Shown here: piece after piece, positions 35,070-43,124 of the stretch | Position numbering within the stretch: position 1 is the first letter of the stretch | Layout of the letters: each line of letters begins with the position of its first letter | Source of the DNA: a virus | Direction: 5' to 3' (one strand) | DNA: 64,000 nt | IMG/VR virus record: IMGVR_UViG_3300048446_000526 | Location: 23,413 to 87,412 of that record | Program-made: the position numbers and the translations under genes | The notes under the pieces: model-generated | Databases searched by the model: none | Seen by the model: the letters and a program-made list of their open reading frames with translations, nothing else | Told to the model about the DNA's origin: nothing

Positions 35070-35780
35070 TTATTTCCATGATTCTTCGTAGCCTAGTAAA
35101 TTTGCAGAAATATTGGAAGTGTCAGTTTGCAGGTCTGTAAGTTCCCTAACAAGTTTAACAGCATCCTCATGCTTAATATTATAAACACCTTCTGCTACAA
35201 TGTCAAGTGCTTTAATAACATTATGTACATTAATATCGCATCTTTTTGCAATTATATCTATAAAATTAATCTGATTGGGAGTAATCTTAGACACACTGTC
35301 GAAATCCGGGTTATCTTCAGCATCTTCTACCAGTTCTTCAGCGGCTACTACTTTCCGTAGTTTTAATGCTCTACGTAAGGCACGACCTTCTGCCCTAGTT
35401 TCTGCTACAGCCACAGGGTGGTTACGGAACACCTTATCGCAGTTTCCCCAGTATACATCAGCAGAACCGCTAATAGAACGTGTTCTAAGAACATCCTCCA
35501 TGTCTTTATCATTCATTATATAAGACAGTGTATGCACAACAGTAGCACGTTTCTCATTATCAGGAGTTGGCTGTTGTAGAACCTCAGACATAGCCTGTAT
35601 GACTGTACAATTCAGTGCAATCTCAAATACTCTACGCAGACCATCTGTTGTAGGATTTCCCTCAATCAGTTCGTCTTTGTTTAACAATCCCAGCACATGG
35701 TCAGTCCACCCTAATTCATTAGGTGTTACACTTATGCTTACTTCTTCAACTTTTTCTTCAACTTTTTTAGTCCTTGGCAT
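35070..35780 (-). CDS. Possible single-strand annealing protein (Rad52/Erf-like)
   Basis: In this 236-residue protein, the central segment has GSADVYWGNCD, then VFRNHPVAVAETRAEGRALR and ALKLRKVVAAEEL. An A-x-T/E-x-R-A-x-x-R-A-L helix followed by a KVVAAEEL strand-turn resembles the oligomerisation helix of Rad52-type annealing proteins. The C-terminal 70 residues (ITPNQINFIDIIAKRCDINV) look like a small helical domain, similar to those attached to phage annealing proteins. The zinc-ribbon and nuclease genes downstream fit a recombination module. The match is by eye and could be wrong. Confidence 0.4.
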   Translation of the reverse strand: MPRTKKVEEKVEEVSISVTPNELGWTDHVLGLLNKDELIEGNPTTDGLRRVFEIALNCTVIQAMSEVLQQPTPDNEKRATVVHTLSYIMNDKDMEDVLRTRSISGSADVYWGNCDKVFRNHPVAVAETRAEGRALRRALKLRKVVAAEELVEDAEDNPDFDSVSKITPNQINFIDIIAKRCDINVHNVIKALDIVAEGVYNIKHEDAVKLVRELTDLQTDTSNISANLLGYEESWK

Positions 35781-35783
35781 AAA

Positions 35784-36572
35784 TTAATCCTCTATAGTAG
35801 TAATCTTAGTTTTAGTATTCTTAATATTTTTTAACACATCCAAGAGATTTGTCAATACCCTTTTTGCTCTTGCTTCTGAGTATTCATGTTTTTGTGCAAC
35901 ACGAACCATCTTGTATCCTTTTCCCACGATAAGCCCTGACTTTTTCTTATCATACCTTTGTGTCCTTTCTAAGGCTTCCTCTCCCCATACAGGAAAGAAA
36001 TGAGATGGGCCATCGACTTCTATCGCTACACTTATAGTAGGCAGGAACAGGTCAAGATGCAAGTTTGTTGTCCCTAAAATTTGCTGCTTATGCGGCTCCA
36101 CTTTGTAACCACCCTTAATTAAACCATTTAAAAGATAGTGTTCCAGTTTAGAGCCTGTTTTGCTGGTGGCACGAACTGCTGATCTTGCTTTTGCAAGCCT
36201 TTGCTCTTTGACTTCTTCTGGAATATTTTCCCATAGTGCTTTGGCTGTGTCTTTGCGTTTCTTTAATTCTGCTGGAGATAAATTCTCCCATGTGGTCATT
36301 AGCGTTTCACCAATCTTCTGTTTTGACTCTTCACTGTGGTGTTTGCCTTCTGTTGGATGACTAGCAGAACCAGTTTTAAGTGCATTAGATTGTGCAGAAC
36401 TTTTATCTCTTAACGTAATTCCGTATTTTTTAGCATCACGCCTGATTTTATTTGCGTAAGTACCTAAAACCTTAGCCGTATCTGCTAGGCTCTTTTTTTC
36501 TTGACAATATATTTTTTTAATAGCAGCCTTTTTATCATTATCTGCTAAATCACTGTATTTCTTCGATGACAT
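35784..36572 (-). CDS. Vsr-like (DUF559/EDxHD type) endonuclease with NUMOD-like and HTH regions
   Basis: At 262 residues, this has an N-terminal helix-turn-helix (about 25-50, LADTAKVLGTYANKIRRDAKKYG). A NUMOD3-like stretch near 80-90 (SEESKQKIGETL) follows, then a nuclease domain from about 140. The nuclease has LEHYLLNGLI, a strand pair HLDLFLP and VAIEVDGPSHF, then D-K-K-K-S-G and KMVRV. D and E-V-D-G-x-x-H fit a PD-(D/E)XK fold of the Vsr/DUF559 group, which includes free-standing homing endonucleases. The DNA-binding repeats favour a homing or mobile role over repair. Its 5' end overlaps the preceding gene by 23 bases. Confidence 0.65.
   Translation of the reverse strand: MSSKKYSDLADNDKKAAIKKIYCQEKKSLADTAKVLGTYANKIRRDAKKYGITLRDKSSAQSNALKTGSASHPTEGKHHSEESKQKIGETLMTTWENLSPAELKKRKDTAKALWENIPEEVKEQRLAKARSAVRATSKTGSKLEHYLLNGLIKGGYKVEPHKQQILGTTNLHLDLFLPTISVAIEVDGPSHFFPVWGEEALERTQRYDKKKSGLIVGKGYKMVRVAQKHEYSEARAKRVLTNLLDVLKNIKNTKTKITTIED
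35828..35855 (-). promoter_or_regulatory. Weaker sigma70-like promoter
   Basis: On the - strand, TTGACA (35850-35855), a 16-base spacer and TAAAAA (35828-35833, 4 of 6) lie inside the 3' end of the Vsr-like gene. A start near 35821 would serve the possible annealing gene at 35780. Confidence 0.35.
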
Positions 36573-37026
36573 TATTAAATTCCTCCGCTGATAGTTGTGG
36601 CAATAGTTTTACAGGTTTTTTCCAGCAAATATCCAGTAAATCATACACTTCTTGACTATGTGCAATAAACTCTAGATTACTAGAGCCATACTGGTTTTGC
36701 CACTGCGTATACAAATTTTGAGTGGTACTTTCTCTACCCCAAGGTATTTCTGCAATATACATGACTTGTTTTGCTGGTGTTTTAAATGTCTGAGTAAGAA
36801 GCCTAGACTTATGGTCAAACAAATATAAGTTACCCTTGAAAAACTTAGCCTGACTCACATGCAGCATGTAGTACCGATTACCTTGTATAATTGCATTAGG
36901 AGTATTACTAAATACAACTATATTATCCTTGGGTCTTAAAAGACAAAGATCGTTAATCATTGCCAGTAGACCAAGACAGTTTTGATTTTCTTGATCAATA
37001 TCTAATAGGTAAAATCCTATGTTCAT
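36550..37026 (-). CDS. Glycosyltransferase-associated small protein
   Basis: At 158 residues this has an alternating strand-helix pattern: MNIGFYLLDID, then NIVVFSNTPN, then KQVMYIAEIPWG. The segment LEFIAHSQEVYDLLDICW near 120-140 resembles the helix after the first Rossmann domain of GT-B enzymes. It is too short to be a full GT-B enzyme and lacks the E-x7-E nucleotide-sugar motif. It may be a degenerate glycosyltransferase half or a partner of its neighbour, whose 3' end overlaps its start by 4 bases. Function unknown. Confidence 0.4.
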   Translation of the reverse strand: MNIGFYLLDIDQENQNCLGLLAMINDLCLLRPKDNIVVFSNTPNAIIQGNRYYMLHVSQAKFFKGNLYLFDHKSRLLTQTFKTPAKQVMYIAEIPWGRESTTQNLYTQWQNQYGSSNLEFIAHSQEVYDLLDICWKKPVKLLPQLSAEEFNNVIEEIQ

Positions 37027-37814
37027 ATGTTCTTCCTTATATATGGGACAATTTCATGTTTTGTAAAATACTCAAATGTTCTTTTATCTAAAAGCGGTAC
37101 TTCTGGTATTGTTTTACCAGACTCAATAGCCTTTTCTATGCCGTCTGTTAAGTCTAAGTTTTTGATACCACAGGCTTGGGCTTCTAAAGTGAGATCGTCA
37201 GTCAGGTCAATAAAATAACTATATTCGTTTAGTACAAGGCTTAAACTTCTGGGGTCTAACATGCCTAAGTTTTGATGGTTATGAATATTTGTATCATTAA
37301 ATACATTAATTTTATGTTTAGTATTAGGGTACAATACGGGATTGATTACTTTCTCTATTGTTTCTGGCATACCATCAGACATAAGAGCAATTTTACCATT
37401 GCGTTCTTTATTTAAGCCTGCGAAGCAGGTGTTGTCATACTTATTATCATATGTCAAATATATAGGTGGCACTTGACGTTTTACAATCTTGCTGTTAACA
37501 ATTAATTTAACCTGAGAAGTTGTCAAATAGTTCCACAGTTCATCGTTTTCTGGTCCTAGGTCTTTGTCAAACAATAAGAATATTTTACAGTCAGTCTGGT
37601 GTTCAGTAATGAAGTCATGCACTTCTTGACTATAATCTAATATTGACATAAGAATAGCATCTGGTTTGTATCTTACATAGTAGTCGAAAAGCCTGCCATA
37701 TATATTGACGACTTCTAAACCCACATTTTCATCTGGCAATGTGCTTTGTAAAGCAATAGAGATACATCTATGTGGAACACTTTTTTGACTGAATGCTGTA
37801 GCGAATTTTTTCAT
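37023..37814 (-). CDS. Probable GT-B glycosyltransferase-like protein
   Basis: At 263 residues the alternating strand-helix pattern looks like a GT-B domain: KPDAILMSILDY, CKIFLLFDKD, KLIVNSK, and late YSYFIDLTDDLTLEAQACGIKNLDL. The last segment is like the donor-site region of GT-B enzymes, in which E-A-x-A-x-G precedes a strand. It ends with a short helix pair. It is embedded in a chain of overlapping glycan genes. No specific sugar can be assigned. Confidence 0.4.
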   Translation of the reverse strand: MKKFATAFSQKSVPHRCISIALQSTLPDENVGLEVVNIYGRLFDYYVRYKPDAILMSILDYSQEVHDFITEHQTDCKIFLLFDKDLGPENDELWNYLTTSQVKLIVNSKIVKRQVPPIYLTYDNKYDNTCFAGLNKERNGKIALMSDGMPETIEKVINPVLYPNTKHKINVFNDTNIHNHQNLGMLDPRSLSLVLNEYSYFIDLTDDLTLEAQACGIKNLDLTDGIEKAIESGKTIPEVPLLDKRTFEYFTKHEIVPYIRKNI

Positions 37815-38491
37815 GTTTTATTCTTTTCCTTTTTTACAATTATGCTGTCACTATTTTTATTAAGTTTTAAAAATGCCAAAGATATGAGGCCATCTGCTAT
37901 TGCAGCGTTCAAAATCTCAAACAAGAACATATTATCGTAATACCTATCATTTATTCCTTCTTTTAAACTTTCCCAATCTTTTTTGCATATGTATATACCC
38001 TCGTTCCAAACATAGTCCCCTATACCGTAAAACATATAGGCTATTTGTCCTGTACCTTCTTGTAAGGTAAAACCTACAGGTTCTTCGTGTTTGGTTTTGC
38101 TGTTCCTTTTTTTTGCTAATATCCAAGATTTATTATAGTCTTTGGGTTCAAACTTTTTAGGCAAAGTATCTCCATTTAATATAAACAATCCGGGGCTATC
38201 ATCAAGTTTTATTTTTTTCAAAAGCATCTTGATAGCATAGCCATGATTCTTTTCCAAAAACTGTGGATTGTAAATATCAATTACGTCTTCATTGACAATC
38301 TTACGTAAAAGTTTTTCTGTTCCAAAACCTGTGCAGACGTATATTTTCCCATCGAACAATTTGTCCAAGATTTTGATTTGTTTATTAATAAGTTCAGTAG
38401 CGTTAGGAGATGTTTTAACCAAACCTATAGGGCCAAAGGACTTCATTCCTTTTTTTATCTCGTATGCTAGTATACATGATTTTACTTTCAT
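37811..38491 (-). CDS. Nucleotidyltransferase-like (GT-A fold) protein
   Basis: At 226 residues the features fit a sugar nucleotidyltransferase or GT-A fold. The N-terminal strand SCILAYEIKKGMKSFGPIGLVK is followed by a helix, KIYVCTGFG, a helix, and GLFILNGDTLPK, which matches the acidic N-G-D motif where the metal and nucleotide bind. The usual G-G-x-G-T-R-x-x-P loop is replaced by KGMKSFGPIG. It overlaps both neighbours by 4 bases. It may prepare or transfer an activated sugar for the adjacent glycosyltransferases. Substrate unknown. Confidence 0.45.
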   Translation of the reverse strand: MKVKSCILAYEIKKGMKSFGPIGLVKTSPNATELINKQIKILDKLFDGKIYVCTGFGTEKLLRKIVNEDVIDIYNPQFLEKNHGYAIKMLLKKIKLDDSPGLFILNGDTLPKKFEPKDYNKSWILAKKRNSKTKHEEPVGFTLQEGTGQIAYMFYGIGDYVWNEGIYICKKDWESLKEGINDRYYDNMFLFEILNAAIADGLISLAFLKLNKNSDSIIVKKEKNKT

Positions 38492-38895
38492 TTTTTCCTG
38501 ATCGTGGCAACAGTGTAGATTCCTTCATAGTGTTGACTATCTAAATCATAACCAATGTTATCTAACCAAGAGTGAAAATCTTTTTCTGACCAAACAGACT
38601 GTATAGTAGGCAATATAGCAGAATACTTTTCACTACTAAGATCACCACTGGCAATTTGTTTCTGAACCAAATCAAGATTAGTGAACCTAACAAGCATTTC
38701 TCCACCGACCTTAATTTTTTTTGCTGCTTCATTACACACCGTCAAGCGGTCTGCTGAAACCATATTATCCATACAATAAAGTGTCAGTTTTTCCACATAG
38801 CCATTGCTAATTATCTGTAATTGATTCACAGGCACATTATTAACACCTTCGATTTGTTGAGATTCGTGATAGATCACATTCATTTCTTTAATCAT
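38488..38895 (-). CDS. Short methyltransferase-like protein lacking the SAM motif
   Basis: At 135 residues, the central KKIKVGGEMLVRF strand and the closing GYDLDSQHYEGIYTVATIRKK resemble the second half of Rossmann-type methyltransferases (a G-G-x-L-V/I strand followed by the last antiparallel strands). Motif I (E/D-x-G-x-G-x-G) is absent, so the protein looks truncated and is probably not an active methyltransferase alone. ATGA overlaps link it to both neighbours, and the frame is intact. It may be a decayed enzyme or a structural relic. Confidence 0.35.
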   Translation of the reverse strand: MIKEMNVIYHESQQIEGVNNVPVNQLQIISNGYVEKLTLYCMDNMVSADRLTVCNEAAKKIKVGGEMLVRFTNLDLVQKQIASGDLSSEKYSAILPTIQSVWSEKDFHSWLDNIGYDLDSQHYEGIYTVATIRKK

Positions 38896-39791
38896 GCTAT
38901 GTATGCCTCTCTTATTTTCTTGTTGAATATTTCTGTAATCCTAGTTTGAAAAGTACCAAAACTGTAATTGTCTTCCAAATATTTTCTATTCGCTGTAATA
39001 TCTTGTTTTGTTGACAACAGACTTTGGACTGTTTCTAACATTTTAGCACCGTTATTTTGTATTGTAATTCCCGGTGATTGTTCAATAACGCTGTTTGATC
39101 CTATTACTGATGCACCGCAAGCGACCGCACATAGAGCCTCATAGTTGCCATTTAAGGTGGTTGTTATAAAAACCTTATGTTTCTTCACTTGGTTGCTAAA
39201 ATCCTCTAATGTATGAAAATGAGGAGTCAGATTGCATGTCAAGCCTGCTTGTTGAAACTGACCAGCCAGTTGTCGTCCCAACATGCTAGTGTCATGTATA
39301 AGGACATCTTCTGATTGTGTAATGTCTTCATCTGTTAAAAGATCAAGAGGTACGCCAAATTTAACAACTTCAGAATTATTAGGCATTCCCCATGTGTCTG
39401 CTATACCTTGCGAAGTATAAAGTTTAAGAACCTGATCACTTCTTTGTGCCAAAATCATCCAATCTTCTTTTTTAATATTGCCTCTTGGCATATTAAGAAC
39501 CAAAATCCTATTAACATGACGAGACATTGCTTCTTGAGCACTATTGTCGTTAATATTTCCTGTTACAACAAGACTGTATTTTTGGTCGCTGTGATATGGC
39601 TCTGGTAAAGTAATAGCGGTTCTGCTAGAAGGATTTTTAAAATTTGGATTCTGCATAGGCCTTAAATAGTACCTAAAACCAGTTTCAAAAAAAGCACAGT
39701 CTAGTAGTGAACCAGTAGGGGTCCAAGAGATATTGTGATTATCATCAATAAGACAATGTAAAATATTTGTTGTGGCTCTTGCTAGTTGCAT
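38892..39791 (-). CDS. Probable glycosyltransferase (GT-B-like)
   Basis: At 299 residues the C-terminal half is GT-B-like: DVLIHDTSMLGRQLAGQF, then HKVFITTTLNGNYEALCAVACGASVIGSNS, in which E-A-L-x-x-x-A-C-G-A-x-V-I matches the nucleotide-sugar site region of GT-B enzymes. The N-terminal half has KYSLVVTGN and NRILVLNMPRGN strands. A final helical segment (LEDNYSFGTFQTRITEIF) is typical of GT-B ends. It overlaps neighbours by 4 and 10 bases. The acceptor is unknown. Confidence 0.55.
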   Translation of the reverse strand: MQLARATTNILHCLIDDNHNISWTPTGSLLDCAFFETGFRYYLRPMQNPNFKNPSSRTAITLPEPYHSDQKYSLVVTGNINDNSAQEAMSRHVNRILVLNMPRGNIKKEDWMILAQRSDQVLKLYTSQGIADTWGMPNNSEVVKFGVPLDLLTDEDITQSEDVLIHDTSMLGRQLAGQFQQAGLTCNLTPHFHTLEDFSNQVKKHKVFITTTLNGNYEALCAVACGASVIGSNSVIEQSPGITIQNNGAKMLETVQSLLSTKQDITANRKYLEDNYSFGTFQTRITEIFNKKIREAYIA

Positions 39792-40903
39792 ATTTTCTTT
39801 CCTATGTTTTCGTAAGTAAATTGATCAACAGCATCTATACCTAGTTGCTGTTTGGCTTCGTAGGCTTTTCTGTCTTTTTTGTACATCTGATAAACCTTTT
39901 GCATGTGGTCAATTAGAACATAAACATTCGGCCTATACCAATATGAATTTGCATTATATATATCAAATGATTCTGACAAAGTTCTAGTGTTGGCAATTAC
40001 AGGATACTTTTGACTACTGATTATAAAACCATTATCCTTGTTTACAAAGTCTACCATACCAGTGTTAGCAGTTACAATAGGTGTTTTTCCTAACACAAGT
40101 GCTTCTGCGGCTGGACGGCAGTATGCTTCACCAAAAGAAGGCATGACAAAACAATCAGAGGCATTGTGTAGACCAAGCATATCAACATCACTAAGTCTTT
40201 CTGTAACAACATATTCATCTCTACATTTACCTATATTCATTCTCTTCTTGTGTGCATCAATAGCACTTTTGACAATGTTCATTGCTTCTCCCGTATTTTT
40301 TCCGGGTACGCTAGTTTTTATGACTAGCGATACATTCTCATTGTTGCGAAAAGCAAGATTATATGCTGTGATTAAATCTGTAAGATTTTTTCTTTCTACA
40401 AACTCTCCCACATAGTAAAAAACAAATGATTTTTGTATTTTAGGGTGAATATTTAGTTTATGGTCTTTGTGCTTTTTAATAAATTCTACGTCTAAAGCAC
40501 CAGAAATAACTTTACACTTTGTGGTAATACCAGATGCTTTTACGCTTTTTGCTTCTTGTTTACTGGGGACAAGAATCAAGTCCATGTTATTTAGTATGTT
40601 TTGTGAGACAGAAGAAGAGAGGTCAGTGATCTCCATATTAAATATACCCACATTCTTCTTGACCCTATTACTTACAGTCATATTGTGCGGCAGTAATTCT
40701 TGGTAGACCACATCATACTTATCGAATGTTTGGTTTTCACATTCAACAATCACAGGATCAATATTCTTCTCAGACTGACCAGTATAAAAGTAAGGTCTAG
40801 TCGTTAGATTTTTGGTTTGTGTCAATATAGACTTGATGTAGTCTCTTGCTGACATTCCCCAGCCATCATTCTGTCTGTACGGCCCGATAAATAATGCGTT
40901 CAT
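39782..40903 (-). CDS. GT4-type glycosyltransferase
   Basis: At 373 residues, this is a full GT-B enzyme of the GT4 group. The N-terminal domain opens MNALFIGPYRQNDGWGMSARDY with the usual G-x-G-loop. The donor domain has YYVGEFVERKNLTDLITAY (E-R-K at about 170-172, the phosphate-binding R-K) and the E-x7-E motif E259-A-Y-C-R-P-A-A-E267. A retaining transferase using a nucleotide-sugar donor is expected from the family. The short 1-base overlap with the upstream transferase gene shows co-translation. Sugar and acceptor cannot be read from the sequence. Confidence 0.8.
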   Translation of the reverse strand: MNALFIGPYRQNDGWGMSARDYIKSILTQTKNLTTRPYFYTGQSEKNIDPVIVECENQTFDKYDVVYQELLPHNMTVSNRVKKNVGIFNMEITDLSSSVSQNILNNMDLILVPSKQEAKSVKASGITTKCKVISGALDVEFIKKHKDHKLNIHPKIQKSFVFYYVGEFVERKNLTDLITAYNLAFRNNENVSLVIKTSVPGKNTGEAMNIVKSAIDAHKKRMNIGKCRDEYVVTERLSDVDMLGLHNASDCFVMPSFGEAYCRPAAEALVLGKTPIVTANTGMVDFVNKDNGFIISSQKYPVIANTRTLSESFDIYNANSYWYRPNVYVLIDHMQKVYQMYKKDRKAYEAKQQLGIDAVDQFTYENIGKKICN

Positions 40904-42576
40904 TAAGATTGACCTTTCATGTTTGCATACTGTATGAAGTCTTCTTCTGTAAGTTTGTCTTTGTTTTGCATTGCATCAGCAGCAAAATTGTTGTTTTTAA
41001 TATAGGCATTTAGATTCTTTAGTACATCTTCCTTTGTGAAGCCCTGATTCTGCATACCCACGATCTTAAATTGATAGTCTAGGTTTTGCAGCAGGTTAAT
41101 AATTACATTGGAAGTAATCATTGTTGGACTATTACCAAAACGAGAACCTGCCAAAGCAGTCACATAGTCATAGCCGTGCAAGTCTGGAAATTCATTAGGA
41201 CTAATCTCTGCTATTTTCTGTATAGGTTGATCCCATCTGCCTTGATTTCCGGTGAGCACAACATTGTCTAAATATGATTCCCATTTCTTAGCAATATTGT
41301 CCCAGTTGTAATGCTTTTCAGTATTCTGACGGCTTTCAATACATTTTGATTCCTGTAGCAAAGAAGGAAGATTAATGTATTCATGCAGAATCCTGATAAG
41401 GTCATCGTTGTCGGGATAGACGCGAATGGCTTTTGTCTCTAGTTCTCTAAAGTACTGATTGACCTTAATGGGATAGCCGTTCAACTTATGAACCACATCT
41501 TGCATGGCACTATAATCGACACTCGCTACAGGTAAACCTGCACTTGATGCTTCAACCTGTGGCATCCCGAAGCCTTCACAAATTGCATACTGAACATAGA
41601 TGTCCATGATGTTGTAAATTACGTTCAGATCAGACTGTTCCAATCCGTTCGCTACATTGGGCATACTCATTGATTTGTTGCCACACTTGGGACAATATGC
41701 CACCGGATGCTTGAAACGACTTATATGATAGTGTCCACATTGCTTGCAGTTATATGTAAAGAAAACCTTGTTTCCTACTTCGTATTCTTTCAGGTACAAA
41801 GGAATATCCCATCCTGCGTCTGGGTAACTGGTATGAACATGCAAATACGTTTTAGATGCTAGGGGATGATTTGCTTCATGCAACTGATCCACAAATTTCT
41901 GGAACGCTTGGAATAATTCAGGTATGAGTTTACGCTTTTGATTACGACAGACTGTACCCACTATAAAAGCATCTTCTTCGATACCCATTGATTTTCTGAT
42001 TTGCTTTTTGGCTTCTGGTCCCAGAGGCTTAAACACATCTAGACTCACACCCGGACTTGTTGTATCAATGTAATTAATTTTGTTGTTGCTTTGTTCAGCA
42101 AGCGTGTCTCTACCAAAATCACTGTATGTCATAATGGCATCTGCTGAAAGGAACGTGTCGATCCAATCTTCTTGCTGTGGTGCTGAATCTACTGTAGGCA
42201 TCAATATCCAGTGAAAAAAGGGTCTTAATGGACTATGCTGCTGATACGCATTCATCCAATAGTCACGCACATCAATGACTACATCAGGCTGAAAGTCTAG
42301 TAATACACGTTCAAAACGCCATCTTCCGAATTGATTTTCGGCTGAACTCATGTATTGCTTGTGTCTAGGATCACCGGCAGGCACAGCATTAGCGTAATAA
42401 CGCCACTTGATAATACCGTCCTTGGGATCGTTGACCTTACCATAACAAGCATGTTCCGCTAATTCGTATTTGCCTGTTGCGTGTAAACGAGACATGATTT
42501 CTTTAGTGTAGGTTCCAAAACCGGAACTTAGATAACTAGCCTCAGAAACCATTAAAACTTTTAATTTTTTTGCCAT
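40903..42576 (-). CDS. GT4-type glycosyltransferase with an inserted zinc ribbon
   Basis: At 557 residues this GT-B enzyme starts with LKVLMVSEASYLSSGFGTYTKE. The donor site has K-R-K near 214-216 and the E-x7-E motif E334-G-F-G-M-P-Q-V-E342. Between the strand VFFTYN and the donor site there is a Cys4 insertion, C277-K-Q-C280 and C295-P-K-C298, which should bind zinc. This insertion is unusual in GT4 enzymes. About 130 extra residues follow the donor domain (from about 430), including a helical tail EEDFIQYANMKGQS. The start is supported by AAGGA 6 bases upstream. It is the first gene of the glycan cluster after SSB. Confidence 0.8.
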   Translation of the reverse strand: MAKKLKVLMVSEASYLSSGFGTYTKEIMSRLHATGKYELAEHACYGKVNDPKDGIIKWRYYANAVPAGDPRHKQYMSSAENQFGRWRFERVLLDFQPDVVIDVRDYWMNAYQQHSPLRPFFHWILMPTVDSAPQQEDWIDTFLSADAIMTYSDFGRDTLAEQSNNKINYIDTTSPGVSLDVFKPLGPEAKKQIRKSMGIEEDAFIVGTVCRNQKRKLIPELFQAFQKFVDQLHEANHPLASKTYLHVHTSYPDAGWDIPLYLKEYEVGNKVFFTYNCKQCGHYHISRFKHPVAYCPKCGNKSMSMPNVANGLEQSDLNVIYNIMDIYVQYAICEGFGMPQVEASSAGLPVASVDYSAMQDVVHKLNGYPIKVNQYFRELETKAIRVYPDNDDLIRILHEYINLPSLLQESKCIESRQNTEKHYNWDNIAKKWESYLDNVVLTGNQGRWDQPIQKIAEISPNEFPDLHGYDYVTALAGSRFGNSPTMITSNVIINLLQNLDYQFKIVGMQNQGFTKEDVLKNLNAYIKNNNFAADAMQNKDKLTEEDFIQYANMKGQS

Positions 42577-42604
42577 TTTATATCCTTAGTGTAAAAATGG
42601 AGAA

Positions 42605-42628
42605 GGCGGCTCGTTCCCCAAGACCGCC
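42605..42628 (-). terminator. GC-rich hairpin between ssb and the glycan cluster
   Basis: GGCGG (42605-42609) pairs with CCGCC (42624-42628) around a 14-base loop, in an otherwise AT-rich genome. On the - strand it is followed by TTCTCCATTTTT, a weak T-run, so it could be an intrinsic terminator after ssb or a 5' structure for the downstream transferase gene. Just upstream on the - strand lie three GAGAGC-type direct repeats (about 42630-42645). Confidence 0.35.
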
Positions 42629-42663
42629 CTCTCGCTCTCGCTCTCACCCCTATAGAAGACACT

Positions 42664-43050
42664 CTAAAACGCTGCTACTTCACCTGTTGAGGTTTGTTGT
42701 TGCTGCTGAGTGCCATTGCGAGACAACTTGGTAATCTTGGAGAAATTGTTTACTCTGACCTTCAGAGTGTTGTGTTTTACTCCATCCTTTTCCCACGAAT
42801 CATTCCTCAATGATCCTTCTACCATCACAAGGTCGCCCTTCTGAAAAGAAGCACCGATAATCTCTGCACCAGTATCCCATGCTTCACAAGGAACAAATGT
42901 GGTAATCTTATCCTTTTCGCCGTTAGACTTTGTATATTCGCGTGAAACAGCAATGGTAAAGTTAACAACAGAAGTACTTTTACCATTTGTGTTCACCTTG
43001 CGAACATCAGGGTCTCGGGCCAAATTACCTCGTAAAATATTAATATTCAT
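42664..43050 (-). CDS. ssb: Single-stranded DNA-binding protein
   Basis: At 128 residues this is a bacterial-type SSB with an OB fold. It coats single-stranded DNA at the fork and in recombination. The fold shows MNINILRGNLARDPDVR, FTIAVSREY, TTFVPCEAW, FQKGDLVMVEGSL and LKVRVNNF. A poly-Gln linker follows and the end is TGEVAAF. The usual acidic tip D-D-D-I-P-F is reduced to a single Glu and final Phe, so partner recruitment by the tip may be weak. It starts with AGGAG spaced well, behind its own promoter. Confidence 0.93.
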   Translation of the reverse strand: MNINILRGNLARDPDVRKVNTNGKSTSVVNFTIAVSREYTKSNGEKDKITTFVPCEAWDTGAEIIGASFQKGDLVMVEGSLRNDSWEKDGVKHNTLKVRVNNFSKITKLSRNGTQQQQQTSTGEVAAF

Positions 43051-43094
43051 TCGTCACTCTCCTAGTTTAGAAAATCCAAAACCAATCATACTTT

Positions 43095-43122
43095 ATAATA
43101 AACCCAACACAACGAGTGTCAA
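43095..43122 (-). promoter_or_regulatory. Sigma70-type promoter of ssb
   Basis: On the - strand, TTGACA (43117-43122), a 16-base spacer and TATTAT (43095-43100, 5 of 6). The -35 starts 2 bases after the TAG stop of the polymerase C-half gene. A transcript start near 43088 leaves a 38-base leader before the ssb ATG. Confidence 0.65.
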
Positions 43123-43124
43123 GC

